From the NCBI GenBank assembly GCA_942491465.1, contig CALOBA010000011.1, positions 55,824 to 119,823 of the forward strand: a DNA stretch of 64,000 bases, read 5' to 3'. This document shows, in pieces, positions 25,628 through 34,825 of this stretch. Each line of letters starts with the position of its first letter. The stretch's first letter is position 1. The notes under the pieces were generated by a model. That model saw nothing but the letters and a program-made list of their open reading frames with translations, made no database searches and had not been told where the DNA came from. A program made the position numbers and the translations under genes. The DNA comes from CALOBA01 sp942491465 (GTDB taxonomy: Bacteria > Pseudomonadota > Gammaproteobacteria > Chromatiales > Chromatiaceae).

Positions 25628-28600
25628 ATGCACATCGACCCGGCATCCACCGAACGAACCGACGCACCGTCCCAATCCGGCGCGGAGACCGCGGTCGACC
25701 CGCTGCGCCTGGACACCGATCGGCTCCAGGCCCTGGCCGAGCCGCATCTGATCCAGGCGGCACTCCGCCACTGCAACGACCGCCGGGTCACGGCCGTCCA
25801 CCGCCTCGACCATGAACTGGCGGCCGAGGTCGAGGACGAAGACAGCGAAGAAAAGCTCCGAGTCGAGATCGCCGTCGACGACGACGGCAGTCTGTCCGCC
25901 CGCTGCGACTGCGGTGGCGAGCCCGACAGCGGCCTGTGCGTCCATGCCCTCGCCGCCCTGTTCGCCCATGCCAAGGGCCTCGGCGACGACCCGAGCGGAC
26001 TCGCCGACGCGGCCCAAGCCGCGCTCGATGAGCGTCTGACCAAGGCCCGCGCCGAGGTCCAAGCCGAACCGCTGTCCGATGCCGCCCGCGCCACCGGCCT
26101 CGGGCTCTGGCAGGCCCGATCGCTGCAATCCACAACCCACTTCGCGACCCAATACCGCGTCCACATCCGCTCGCTGACCCGGCGCGCCAATTATTGCACC
26201 TGCCCGGACTTCGCCACCAACCAGCTCGGCACCTGCAAGCACATCGAGGCCGTGCTGCACCGGCTGCGCAAGCGCCCCGGCTTCAAACAGGCCGCAAGCC
26301 AGGTCCCGCCCCGCGGCTACGTCTTTCTCGACTGGGACACGGAGCCGGCCCCCGGCATCCGCCTGCACCGCGGCCTGGAGACCCCGGAGACACTGGCACG
26401 CGTGCTCGATGAGCACTTTCAAGCCGACGGCATCTTCCGCGGCCGTGTGCCGGACGACTTCCTGCGCCTTGTGGAGCAACTCGGCGACCAGTCTCCGGAG
26501 GGCATCGACATCGGCGACGACGCCGTCGGCCACGCCCGCCGCCTGGCCGAAGACGCCACCCGCGAGCGCCGCGCCGCCGAGATCGGCGCGCGCATCCGCG
26601 ACGGCGGCGGCCGTCTGCCCGGCATCCGCGCCCGGCTCTATCCCTATCAGGTGGAGGGCGTCGCCTTCCTCGCCGGTCGTGGTCGCGGGCTGCTCGCCGA
26701 CGACATGGGTCTCGGCAAGACCCTGCAGGCCATCGCCGCGGCCTATTGGCTGCACCGCAACGACGGCGTGGAGCGCGTCCTGATCGTCTGCCCGGCCTCG
26801 CTGAAGCTGCAATGGGCGCGGGAGCTGGAGCGCTTCACCGGCGCCGAGGCCCAGGTCATCGCCGGGCCCGCCGCTGCGCGCGGCGTGCAGTATCGCCGCG
26901 GCACCGGCTTCTACGTGGTCAACTACGAGCTGGTCATGCGCGACATCGAGGTAATCAACAGCGATCTGCGCCCGGACCTGCTGATCCTCGACGAGGCCCA
27001 ACGGATCAAGAACTGGCGCACCAAGATCGCCAGCACCATCAAGCGCATCGCCTCGCGCTACGCCTTCGTCCTCACCGGCACGCCGCTGGAGAACCGGCTC
27101 GAAGACCTCTACAGCCTGCTGCAGGTGATCGATGCGCGGGTGCTTGGGCCGTTGTGGCGCTATCTGGTGGACTTCCACATCACCGACGAGCGCGGCAAGG
27201 TGCTCGGCTACCGCAACCTCTCGGCGCTGCGCCGGCGGCTGGCCCCGGTGATGCTGCGCCGCGACCGCTCGCTGGTGCGCGACCAACTCCCCGAGCGCAC
27301 CCTCACCCGCCTCGACGTGCCCCTGTCCGACTGCCAGCGCGGCCTGCACGACGAGGCCCTGCAGGCCGCCACTATGCTCGCGCAGATCATGCGCCGCCGC
27401 CCGCTCACGCCGAGCGAGCAGAAGCGCATGATGGCCGCCCTGCAGCGGGCGCGCATGGCCTGCAACGCCGCTGCGCTGGTGGACCCCGAGGCCGCCGAGC
27501 GCCACCCCGACAGCGCCCCCAAGCTCGACGAGCTGACCACGCTGCTCGACGAGCTCTGCCGCGGCGCCGGCCTCAAGGCGGTCATCTTCTCGCAGTGGAC
27601 GCGGATGACCGAGCTGGCCGAGGCGCGCGCCCGCAACCTGGGCCTCGGCTGTGTACGTCTGCACGGCGGCGTGCCCAGCAACCGCCGCGGCGCGCTGATG
27701 GACCGCTTCCGCGACGACGACGCAACGCAGGTCTTCATCTCCACCGATGCCGGCGGCGTCGGCCTGAACCTGCAGAACGCCGCCGTGCTGATCAACCTCG
27801 ACATCCCTTGGAACCCGGCCGTGCTCGACCAGCGCATCGCCCGCGTGCATCGCCTCGGCCAACGCCAGAAGGTCCAGGCGATCCTGTTGGTCGCCACCGA
27901 TTCCTACGAGGAGCGCGTGCTCGGCCTGGTCCAGGGCAAGCGTGCGCTGTTCGACAACGTTGTCGACCCGGACGCCACCGAAGACGTTGTCAGCGTCTCC
28001 AAGCGCCTGGCCGAGGTCCTGGCCGAGGACTTGGGCGGGTCGGAGCCGGCGAACGCGACCGAGCCCGCCACCGCATCGGCGACGGACCAGGCATCGGCAT
28101 CCGCCGATGCCTCCGACCCATCGCCCGCGCCCCGCAGCGTTCCGCCGGCGGAGCCGACGCCCCGCCCGGACCTCAGCGAGCCCGTGCGCGAGCGTCTGAT
28201 CGGCCTGCAGCGGACCTTCGGCCCGCGCATCCAGCGCATCCTCGGCCAACGTCGGCGCACCGACGCCGACCACAGCGGCGGCCTGCTGGTGGTGCTCGAC
28301 CACGTCGGCGATGACGACGATGCGCGCCTCGACGCGCTGGCCGGCGAGGTCCCGGTCGCCCTGATCGACCGCCGCACGCTGGCCAGCCTGGACCGCCTCG
28401 GCGCCGCCTCGCCCATCACCGGCGCCGAGCCCGTCTACGCACCCGCGCAGGCCGACGCAGCGCCCACCGAGCACCCCCTCGACGCCAAGGCCCGCGCCAA
28501 CCTAGACGCCGCCCGCCTGCTCATCCAGCAAGGCTGCCCCGGCCCGGCCCTCGACCTGCTGATCGGCGCCCTGCTCGCCGCCGCCGCCCGCCGTGCCGAG

Positions 28601-28792
28601 CGCGACCAGCCGCCGACACCGGCCGAGGCCGCCATCTGGCTATACGGCGAGGCCCTGCCCAGCGGTCGGCTTCAGGCCGACGATGCGGCACTGCTGATGC
28701 GTGCCATCGCCCTTGCCCAGGGTGGCGACGCCGTGCCCGAGCCGCTGCTGACGGCGCTCGCCGACGACAGCGCCCGCTTTATCGGTGCCTGA
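25628..28792 (+). CDS. SNF2-family helicase with two SWIM zinc fingers
   Basis: This 1054-residue protein starts with two SWIM-type CxC...CxH motifs: C93xC95-x8-C104xH106 and a second near residues 190-204 (CTCPDFATNQLGTCKH). The SNF2 ATPase follows: motif I ADDMGLGKTLQAI near 357, DEAQ box LILDEAQRIKNW near 454, TGTPLENRLEDL, and in the second lobe STDAGGVGLNLQNA and RIARVHRLGQRQ near 735. The last 250 residues are Ala/Pro/Asp rich, with no recognised domain apart from VVLDHVGDDDDARLDALAG. Such proteins move along or remodel DNA-protein complexes. It is a single gene, divergent from the permease. Confidence 0.92.
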   Translation: MHIDPASTERTDAPSQSGAETAVDPLRLDTDRLQALAEPHLIQAALRHCNDRRVTAVHRLDHELAAEVEDEDSEEKLRVEIAVDDDGSLSARCDCGGEPDSGLCVHALAALFAHAKGLGDDPSGLADAAQAALDERLTKARAEVQAEPLSDAARATGLGLWQARSLQSTTHFATQYRVHIRSLTRRANYCTCPDFATNQLGTCKHIEAVLHRLRKRPGFKQAASQVPPRGYVFLDWDTEPAPGIRLHRGLETPETLARVLDEHFQADGIFRGRVPDDFLRLVEQLGDQSPEGIDIGDDAVGHARRLAEDATRERRAAEIGARIRDGGGRLPGIRARLYPYQVEGVAFLAGRGRGLLADDMGLGKTLQAIAAAYWLHRNDGVERVLIVCPASLKLQWARELERFTGAEAQVIAGPAAARGVQYRRGTGFYVVNYELVMRDIEVINSDLRPDLLILDEAQRIKNWRTKIASTIKRIASRYAFVLTGTPLENRLEDLYSLLQVIDARVLGPLWRYLVDFHITDERGKVLGYRNLSALRRRLAPVMLRRDRSLVRDQLPERTLTRLDVPLSDCQRGLHDEALQAATMLAQIMRRRPLTPSEQKRMMAALQRARMACNAAALVDPEAAERHPDSAPKLDELTTLLDELCRGAGLKAVIFSQWTRMTELAEARARNLGLGCVRLHGGVPSNRRGALMDRFRDDDATQVFISTDAGGVGLNLQNAAVLINLDIPWNPAVLDQRIARVHRLGQRQKVQAILLVATDSYEERVLGLVQGKRALFDNVVDPDATEDVVSVSKRLAEVLAEDLGGSEPANATEPATASATDQASASADASDPSPAPRSVPPAEPTPRPDLSEPVRERLIGLQRTFGPRIQRILGQRRRTDADHSGGLLVVLDHVGDDDDARLDALAGEVPVALIDRRTLASLDRLGAASPITGAEPVYAPAQADAAPTEHPLDAKARANLDAARLLIQQGCPGPALDLLIGALLAAAARRAERDQPPTPAEAAIWLYGEALPSGRLQADDAALLMRAIALAQGGDAVPEPLLTALADDSARFIGA

Positions 28793-28828
28793 TACTCGCG
28801 GCGGCTGCGCGCCGGACGGGATCGGCTG

Positions 28829-29188
28829 CTAGGGCGTCTGACAGGGGTAGAGACGACGCAGCACCTGCTCCACCGCGGGACCCACCGGCTTGGTCGGATC
28901 GGGGACCGGCACCAGCGCCGCCCGCACCGCGGCCACGCGGGCATCGATCGGCACCCCGGGCGGGATGCACCAAGGCGGTCCGTCAGCCCCCGCAACCCGC
29001 TTCGGGGCACAGTCACAGGGGGCCAGATACCACTCGCAGATGGCGGCGTCGACGCCCTGTCCGCCCTGCTGCGCGCCGCGCTCGCAGGCGGCCAGGACTT
29101 GGGCAATGCTTGGCCCTTGGGCCGCCACGGCGGTCAGCGGCAGCAGGCCGAGCAAGACCAACGCCAAGCGCACCAAGCTCGGCCTCAT
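28829..29188 (-). CDS. Secreted cysteine-rich protein, Rap1a/Tai-like
   Basis: This 119-residue protein has a cleavable signal peptide (LVRLALVLLGLLPLTAVAAQ). The mature part has six cysteines and the WCIPPGV...LRRLYPC layout seen in the Rap1a/Tai family of periplasmic proteins, first described as type VI secretion immunity proteins. No effector gene lies beside it, so an immunity role is not supported here. Its ATG overlaps the gatB stop (ATGA), showing translational coupling to gatB, which is an unexpected partner. Confidence 0.65.
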   Translation of the reverse strand: MRPSLVRLALVLLGLLPLTAVAAQGPSIAQVLAACERGAQQGGQGVDAAICEWYLAPCDCAPKRVAGADGPPWCIPPGVPIDARVAAVRAALVPVPDPTKPVGPAVEQVLRRLYPCQTP

Positions 29189-30618
29189 CCGCCCAGCTTC
29201 TGTTTCAGCAAGCCATTGACCTGTTGCGGATTGGCCTTGCCCTTGCTCTGCTTCATCACCTGACCGACAAAGAAGCCGAACAGCTTCTCCTTGCCGCCGC
29301 GGTACTGCTCCACCTGACCCGGATTGGCGGCCAGGATCGCATCGATCATGGCCTCGATGGCGCCGCTGTCGGTGATCTGCTTCAGGCCCTTGGCCGCGAT
29401 GACCGCATCGGCATCGCCGTCGCCGTTGAACATCGCCTCGAACACCTGCTTGGCGATCTTGCCGGAGATGGTGTTGTCCTGGATACGCCGGATCAGGCCG
29501 GCCAGGGCCTCGGCGCTCACCGGCGTCTCGGCCAAGGCGAGGCCGGAGCGGTTCAGGCTTGAGGCCAACTCGCCGGTGACCCAGTTCGCGGCCAGCTTAG
29601 GGGCATCGGTGGCCGCGGCGACGGCCTCGAAGTAGTCGGCCTGCTCACGGCTGGTGGTCAGCAGCTCGGCGTCGTACTCCGACAGGCCGTACTGGTCGCG
29701 GAAGCGGTGGCGGATCGCATCCGGCAGCTCCGGCAGGTCCGCGGTGGCGGCGTCGATGAAGGCGTCATCGATGACCAGCGGCAGCAGGTCCGGGTCCGGG
29801 AAGTAGCGATAGTCGTTCGCCTCCTCCTTGGTGCGCATGGAACGGGTCTCGTCCTGGTCCGGGTCGTACAGGCGGGTCTCCTGCACCACCTGGCCGCCGT
29901 CCTCGATCAGCTCGATCTGGCGCTCGATCTCGAACTCCAGCGCCTTCTGCAGGAAGCGGAACGAGTTGATGTTCTTGATCTCGGCGCGGGTCCCGAACTG
30001 CGCCTGCCCCAGCGGCCGCACCGAGATGTTGGCATCGACCCGGAACGATCCCTCCTGCATGTTGCCGTCGCTGATACCGATCCAGCGCACCAGCTGGTGG
30101 ATCTTGCGGGCGTAGGCCACGGCCTCCTCCGGCGAGCGCATGTCCGGCTCCGAGACGATCTCCAACAGCGGCGTGCCGGCACGGTTCAGGTCGATGCCGG
30201 TCAGGCCCTGAAAATCCTCGTGCAGCGACTTGCCGGCGTCCTCCTCCAGATGCGCCCGGGTCACGCCGACGGTCTTCACCGCACCGTCGTCGAGTACGAC
30301 CTCGACCTCGCCCCGCCCGACCACCGGCAGCTCGTACTGGCTGATCTGGTAGCCCTTGGGCAGATCGGGATAGAAGTAGTTCTTGCGCGCAAACACCGAG
30401 CGCTCGACGATCTCGGCGCCGATGGCCCGGCCGAAGCGCACCGCCCGCTGCACGGCGCCGACGTTGAGCACCGGCAGCACGCCGGGCAGCCCCAGGTCCA
30501 CGGCGCAGGCCTGGGTGTTGGGCTCGGCGCCGAAGCGCGTCGATGCACCCGAGAAGATCTTCGATTGGGTGGCGAGCTGGGTGTGGATCTCCAGCCCGAT
30601 CACGGTTTCCCATTGCAT
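29185..30618 (-). CDS. gatB: Aspartyl/glutamyl-tRNA amidotransferase subunit B
   Basis: GatB is the kinase/tRNA-binding subunit of the GatCAB complex that amidates Glu-tRNA(Gln) or Asp-tRNA(Asn). The N-terminus MQWETVIGLEIHTQL is diagnostic, followed by DLGLPGVLPVLN and YFYPDLPKGYQISQYE; the C-terminal tail domain ends PQQVNGLLKQKLGG. The start at 30618 (477 residues) matches the family; the frame runs on to 30672. gatC and gatA are not adjacent: upstream is divergent birA. Confidence 0.95.
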   Translation of the reverse strand: MQWETVIGLEIHTQLATQSKIFSGASTRFGAEPNTQACAVDLGLPGVLPVLNVGAVQRAVRFGRAIGAEIVERSVFARKNYFYPDLPKGYQISQYELPVVGRGEVEVVLDDGAVKTVGVTRAHLEEDAGKSLHEDFQGLTGIDLNRAGTPLLEIVSEPDMRSPEEAVAYARKIHQLVRWIGISDGNMQEGSFRVDANISVRPLGQAQFGTRAEIKNINSFRFLQKALEFEIERQIELIEDGGQVVQETRLYDPDQDETRSMRTKEEANDYRYFPDPDLLPLVIDDAFIDAATADLPELPDAIRHRFRDQYGLSEYDAELLTTSREQADYFEAVAAATDAPKLAANWVTGELASSLNRSGLALAETPVSAEALAGLIRRIQDNTISGKIAKQVFEAMFNGDGDADAVIAAKGLKQITDSGAIEAMIDAILAANPGQVEQYRGGKEKLFGFFVGQVMKQSKGKANPQQVNGLLKQKLGG

Positions 30619-30837
30619 GGTATCTAAACCCTGTGGTTGCTCCCCGCGCCGTTCTGTGGTGGTCGCCGTCAACCGCAGCGGTGGGGTTGGGTGGTTGATC
30701 GATGGCCGCTAAGGTTACCGGAATCGCCGCCGATTCGGCAGGTTCCAATAGCGTATGATCCTGCCCGCGTCCTGTTGTGCCAACGAGCCCGGCTCATACC
30801 ACCTGCACCGCGCTTTGCCGCCGCCGCATCGAGGTTG

Positions 30838-31869
30838 ATGATGTCCCTCCAATCCCAGCTTCAGACCCTGCTGCCGTTGGCCGATGGTGCCAAGCAGCCC
30901 GCCGAGGCGCTGGCCGCCCAGCTCGGCCTGCCCCGCGCACGGGTCGGCCCGGCGCTCGCCGCCGCCGCCGATGGGCTGGGGCTTGCGCTGCACGCCGAGG
31001 CCGACGGCTGGCGGCTGGGCGCGCCGCTGGAACTGCTCGATGCGCGCGCCATCGCCGAGGCCCTGCCGGCCGGGATCGGGCCGCTGCTCGGACCGCTCGA
31101 GGTCTTGCCGGAGGTCGACTCCACCAACACCCGACTCATGAACCAGGCCCGGGCGGGGGCGCCGTCGGGCAGCGTCTGTCTCGCGGAGCGCCAGACGGCC
31201 GGGCGCGGGCGGCGGGGGCGGACCTGGGTCTCGCCGTTCGGGGTGAATCTCTATCTGTCGATGCTTTGGCGCTTCGACGCGGGTCCGGCAGCACTATCCG
31301 GGCTCAGCCTGGCGGCGGGCGTGGCCGTTGCCGACGCACTGGAGGCCGCCGGCGCGACCGAGCTGAAGCTGAAGTGGCCGAACGACATCCACTGGCGGCA
31401 GCACAAGCTCGCCGGGCTGCTGATCGAGGTCGGCGGCGAGACCCAAGGACCCAGCTTCGCCGTCGTTGGCGTCGGCCTCAACCTGCGCATGCAGGCCGGG
31501 GCGGCGCAGAGAACCGCCACCGACGCGGGATCGATCGACCAGCCCTGGTGCGATCTCGCCCGGGTTCTCGACCGCCAGGCGTTCGACCGCAACCGGGTCA
31601 CCGCCGTGGTCATCGGCGCTCTGCTCGATATGCTGGGAAGGTTTCAAGGCAAGGGCCTTCCCCCCTTCCTCGACGCTTGGCGCCGACGCGATGCGACCCG
31701 CGATCAGCGCATCGGGGTCGATCTAGGGGGACGGCAACTGCGGGGAACAAGCCTTGGCATCGACGACAACGGCGCCCTGCAGCTGGTCCTGCCGGACGGG
31801 CCCATCCGATCGATCGCAGCCGGCGAGGTCAGTCTGCATACGAGCGGGAAGTGCGCGCCCCAGGAATAG
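30838..31869 (+). CDS. birA: Biotin-protein ligase / biotin operon repressor
   Basis: The roughly 343-residue protein has an N-terminal winged-helix-like region (ALAAQLGLPRARVGPALAAA) and the biotin ligase domain: VDSTNTRLM, the biotinyl-AMP loop GRGRRGRTWVSPFG, LKLKWPNDIHW and KLAGLLIEVGGE, followed by the small C-terminal SH3-like domain. The N-terminal domain suggests it can also act as a repressor. ATG codons at 30838 and 30841 both follow GAGG. The usual downstream coaX is absent. It is divergent from gatB with a 219-base gap that should hold both promoters. Confidence 0.93.
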   Translation: MMSLQSQLQTLLPLADGAKQPAEALAAQLGLPRARVGPALAAAADGLGLALHAEADGWRLGAPLELLDARAIAEALPAGIGPLLGPLEVLPEVDSTNTRLMNQARAGAPSGSVCLAERQTAGRGRRGRTWVSPFGVNLYLSMLWRFDAGPAALSGLSLAAGVAVADALEAAGATELKLKWPNDIHWRQHKLAGLLIEVGGETQGPSFAVVGVGLNLRMQAGAAQRTATDAGSIDQPWCDLARVLDRQAFDRNRVTAVVIGALLDMLGRFQGKGLPPFLDAWRRRDATRDQRIGVDLGGRQLRGTSLGIDDNGALQLVLPDGPIRSIAAGEVSLHTSGKCAPQE

Positions 31870-32002
31870 CACCGCTGCGCCTTGGCGATATCCAGCTCCA
31901 GATTGAGTTTGGACAGCAGAGCCTGCCGGCGCAACAGCGGCCACAGGATACGATGACGACGCCGCCCGTCAACGGCGAAACTGCGTTGCGCCGACAACTG
32001 GA

Positions 32003-32512
32003 TCAATAAATCCAGGGGATGAACTTGCGCACCCGCCGGGCGTAGTCGGCGTACTCGGGATGGCGCTCGGTCAGCCAGCGCTCCTCTTTGCCGGCCTTGT
32101 AGTCGAAGAATAGGAAGCCAATCACGAGCAGCAGCAGGTGCGACACGCTTAGCTGGTAGATCACGTAGCCCAGGGCGGCGAACAACTGGCTGGCGTACAG
32201 CGGGTGGCGGACGATGGCGTAGACGCCGTGCTGGACGAGCTGGCTGTGGTCCACCGGATAGGGCAGCGGGGTCAGATAATCGCGGATGTGATGCGACCCC
32301 AAGGCGCCGAAGGCCAGCGCCACCAGCCCCATGGCGATGCCGACGGCGACCCGGAACGGCCAGGTGGCGTCCAGCAGCTCGGCGCCGACACCGGGACGCC
32401 AGACCGGCAGGAAGACGAAGGCGAAGAACAGCACAAACTGGATCAGCACCAGCAGCTCGCCGCGGCCGCCGAAGCCCGGGCGTTTTGTCTCGGAGTTATC
32501 GTTCATGGTCAT
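32003..32512 (-). CDS. Membrane methyltransferase, isoprenylcysteine carboxyl methyltransferase-like
   Basis: This is a 169-residue integral membrane protein with about four hydrophobic segments. The C-terminal half has GVYAIVRHPLYASQLFAALG and EERWLTERHPEYADYARRV, the SAM-binding signature of the ICMT/phospholipid methyltransferase superfamily. The substrate in bacteria is usually unknown; membrane lipids are likely. It lies 11 bases after dnaB, so it is probably in the same transcript. Confidence 0.85.
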   Translation of the reverse strand: MTMNDNSETKRPGFGGRGELLVLIQFVLFFAFVFLPVWRPGVGAELLDATWPFRVAVGIAMGLVALAFGALGSHHIRDYLTPLPYPVDHSQLVQHGVYAIVRHPLYASQLFAALGYVIYQLSVSHLLLLVIGFLFFDYKAGKEERWLTERHPEYADYARRVRKFIPWIY

Positions 32513-32523
32513 GCCGTTGGGTC

Positions 32524-33945
32524 TTAGTCCGCATCGTCTTGGTAGAGGTCGCGGGCGAGGTTCTCGAACTTGGTGTACTGCCCGAGGAAGGCAAGCTTGA
32601 CGGTGCCGATGGGGCCGTTTCGCTGCTTGGCGATGATGACCTCGGCGATGCCCTTGGCGTCGCTGTCCTCGTTGTAGACCTCGTCGCGATAGATGAAGCA
32701 GATGAGGTCGGCATCCTGCTCGATGCCGCCGGATTCGCGCAGGTCCGACATGACCGGGCGCTTGTTCGGCCGCTGCTCCAGGCTGCGGTTGAGCTGCGAC
32801 AGGGCGATGACGGGCACGTTCAGCTCCTTGGCCAGGGCCTTCAGGGAACGGGAGATGGCGGCGACCTCGGTGGCGCGGTTCTCACCATCGTTCGGGGCCT
32901 GCATCAGCTGCAGGTAGTCGATGACCACCAGCCCCAGCTCCTTTTCCTCCCGCTTGAGTTCGCGGCTGAGCCTGCGCACCCGCGCCCGGACCTCGGTGGG
33001 CGACAGGGCCGGGGTGTCGTCGATATGCAGCGGCGCCTGGGACAGGATGGCCACGGCGGAGCTGAGCCGCTGCCAGTCCTCTTCGGAGAGCTTACCGGTG
33101 CGCACCTTGTGCTGGTCGATGCGCCCGAGGGACGACATCATGCGCATCGCGAGCGAATCCCCCGGCATCTCCATGCTGAACACGGCCACGCCCTTGCCGG
33201 TCTTGATGGCCACGTTCTCGGCCATGTTCATGGCCAGCGAGGTCTTGCCCATGGAGGGCCGTCCGGCGACGATGACCAGGTCCGCGGGCTGCAGCCCGGA
33301 GGTCTTCATGTCCAGGTCGGTGAAGCCGCTGGGCAGGCCGGTGATGGGCTCGTCGCGCTGGTAGAGCTCGTCGATCTTCTTGACCGCAAGCGTCAACAGC
33401 TCCGAGATCGGCGCGAAGCCGCCGCCGCGGGCGAGCTGCTCGGCGATCTTGAACACCAGCGCCTCGGCGGCGTCGAGGATATCCGCCTCGCCGCGCCCTT
33501 GGGTCTCGAAGGCCAGATCGGTAATGCTGGTGCCGGCGTGGATGAGCTGACGCAGCACCGAGTTGAAGCGCACGATGCGCGCGTAGTGCACGCTGTTGGC
33601 GGCGCTGCCGGTGTTGCGGTCGATCTCGGCCAGGTAGTCGAGCCCGCCGGCGTCGTCGAGCAGCGCGCGCTTGATCAGGGCCTCGGAGACGGTGACCACA
33701 TCGAAGCCCTGGTTGTCTTCGGCCAGCAGTGCGATGGCGCGGAAGATCAGCCGGTGCTCATTGCGGTAGAAGTCGTCCTCACGGACCTTATCCGCCACCT
33801 GTTCCCAAGTGGCGTTGTCGAGCATCAGCGCCCCGAGCAGGGCCTGCTCGGCCTGAACATTGTGCGGCGGGGTGCGCATGCCGCCGATGGCGGGCGGGGC
33901 CTCATGGGGCGGCGCGGGGGGCGGCGCGTTTGGGTCTAGCTCCAC
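32524..33945 (-). CDS. dnaB: Replicative DNA helicase
   Basis: This hexameric helicase unwinds DNA at the fork. It has 473 residues: the N-terminal DnaG-interacting domain (HNVQAEQALLGALMLDNATW), a linker, and the RecA-like domain with Walker A AGRPSMGKTSLAMN near residue 228, Walker B LVVIDYLQLMQ and GGIEQDADLICFIYRDE near the end. The start is GTG at 33945 after a Pro-rich N-terminus. It follows rplI, as in E. coli relatives. Confidence 0.96.
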   Translation of the reverse strand: MELDPNAPPPAPPHEAPPAIGGMRTPPHNVQAEQALLGALMLDNATWEQVADKVREDDFYRNEHRLIFRAIALLAEDNQGFDVVTVSEALIKRALLDDAGGLDYLAEIDRNTGSAANSVHYARIVRFNSVLRQLIHAGTSITDLAFETQGRGEADILDAAEALVFKIAEQLARGGGFAPISELLTLAVKKIDELYQRDEPITGLPSGFTDLDMKTSGLQPADLVIVAGRPSMGKTSLAMNMAENVAIKTGKGVAVFSMEMPGDSLAMRMMSSLGRIDQHKVRTGKLSEEDWQRLSSAVAILSQAPLHIDDTPALSPTEVRARVRRLSRELKREEKELGLVVIDYLQLMQAPNDGENRATEVAAISRSLKALAKELNVPVIALSQLNRSLEQRPNKRPVMSDLRESGGIEQDADLICFIYRDEVYNEDSDAKGIAEVIIAKQRNGPIGTVKLAFLGQYTKFENLARDLYQDDAD

Positions 33946-34035
33946 GGCGGCCTTCTAGTTGAACACTGTGGATGGAGGGCGAGGATCGGCGTCCCTGCCG
34001 CCTCTCGGACCGCCGCTCGGGCGGCCCATGTCCGG

Positions 34036-34485
34036 TCAGCTGGCCGGGACGATGTCGATGCGCACCACGGCATCGATCTCGGAGTGCAGGTGCAGCGTGA
34101 CCTCGTGCTCGCCGATGGCGCGGAACGGGCCTTCCGGCAGCCGCACCTCGCTCTTGGCGATGTCGACGCCGGCCTCGGTGACCGCTTCGGCGATGTCGGC
34201 GGTGCCGACGGAGCCGAACAGGCGGCCCTCGTCACCGGCCTTGCGCGCGATGGTCACGGTGAGATCCGCCAGGCGCTGCTGGCGCGAGACGGCAGCGGCC
34301 AGGGAATCGGCCTCCGCGCGTTCCAACTCGGCCCGGCGGGCCTCGAAGGCGTCCAGATTCTCGCGGGTCGCGGACACGGCGAAGCCGTGCGGGATGAGAT
34401 AGTTGCGGCCGTAGCCCGAGCGAACGGCGACCTTGTCGCCGAGTTCGCCGAGGCCACCGACCTTCTTCAGCAGGATGACGTCCAC
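34036..34485 (-). CDS. rplI: 50S ribosomal protein L9
   Basis: The 149-residue protein begins (GTG 34485) VDVILLKKVGGLGELGD, with the conserved GYGRNYLIPHGFAVSAT, and ends with the L9 C-terminal domain (EIDAVVRIDIVPAS). The open frame reaches far upstream over rpsR in another frame, but the GTG with a GGAG site nine bases before it matches the family start. It is part of the rpsF-rpsR-rplI operon. Confidence 0.96.
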   Translation of the reverse strand: MDVILLKKVGGLGELGDKVAVRSGYGRNYLIPHGFAVSATRENLDAFEARRAELERAEADSLAAAVSRQQRLADLTVTIARKAGDEGRLFGSVGTADIAEAVTEAGVDIAKSEVRLPEGPFRAIGEHEVTLHLHSEIDAVVRIDIVPAS

Positions 34486-34535
34486 TGGGATGGTCTCCAA
34501 ATAGTAGGGCGTTCGAGCAGCGGCCGGGGCCGGGC

Positions 34536-34760
34536 TCAGTGCGCGTCGGTGTAGGGCAGCAGGGCCAGGAAGCGGGCGCGCTTGATGGCGGTGGCGAGCT
34601 GGCGCTGATAGCGCGCCGAGGTGCCGGTGATCCGGCTGGGGACGATCTTGCCGGACTCGCTGACGAAGGACTTCAGCAGGTTGAGGTCCTTGTAGTCGAT
34701 GTCGGTGATGCCCTCGGCAGTGAAACGGCAGTAGCGCCGACGGCGGAAGTAGCGGGCCAT
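34536..34760 (-). CDS. rpsR: 30S ribosomal protein S18
   Basis: The 74-residue protein starts MARYFRRRRYCRFTAEGI and has DYKDLNLLKSFVSESGKI and SRITGTSARYQRQLATAIKR, all standard S18. A GGAGA site precedes the ATG. The primosomal gene priB often found before rpsR is absent; the gap to rpsF is 65 bases. Confidence 0.97.
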   Translation of the reverse strand: MARYFRRRRYCRFTAEGITDIDYKDLNLLKSFVSESGKIVPSRITGTSARYQRQLATAIKRARFLALLPYTDAH

Positions 34761-34825
34761 GGTGTTCTCCGGGATACAGTGAGGTCAGAAGAAGGCAAGC
34801 GGGTTGCGCGGCTGCGCGAGCGCGG

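Noticed and set aside
25472..28474. A 1000-residue open frame on the minus strand opposite the SNF2 helicase gene
   Set aside because: High GC leaves the opposite strand free of stops. The translation is Gly/Ala/Val/Asp repeats with no motif, while the plus strand shows clear helicase motifs.
28829..29188. A type VI secretion immunity role for the Rap1a/Tai-like protein
   Set aside because: No effector, VgrG or Hcp gene is near; only the fold-level resemblance is visible.
31870..32006. A possible coding remnant on the minus strand after the methyltransferase gene
   Set aside because: About 45 residues look protein-like, but no family is recognisable and the frame then runs into antisense of birA.
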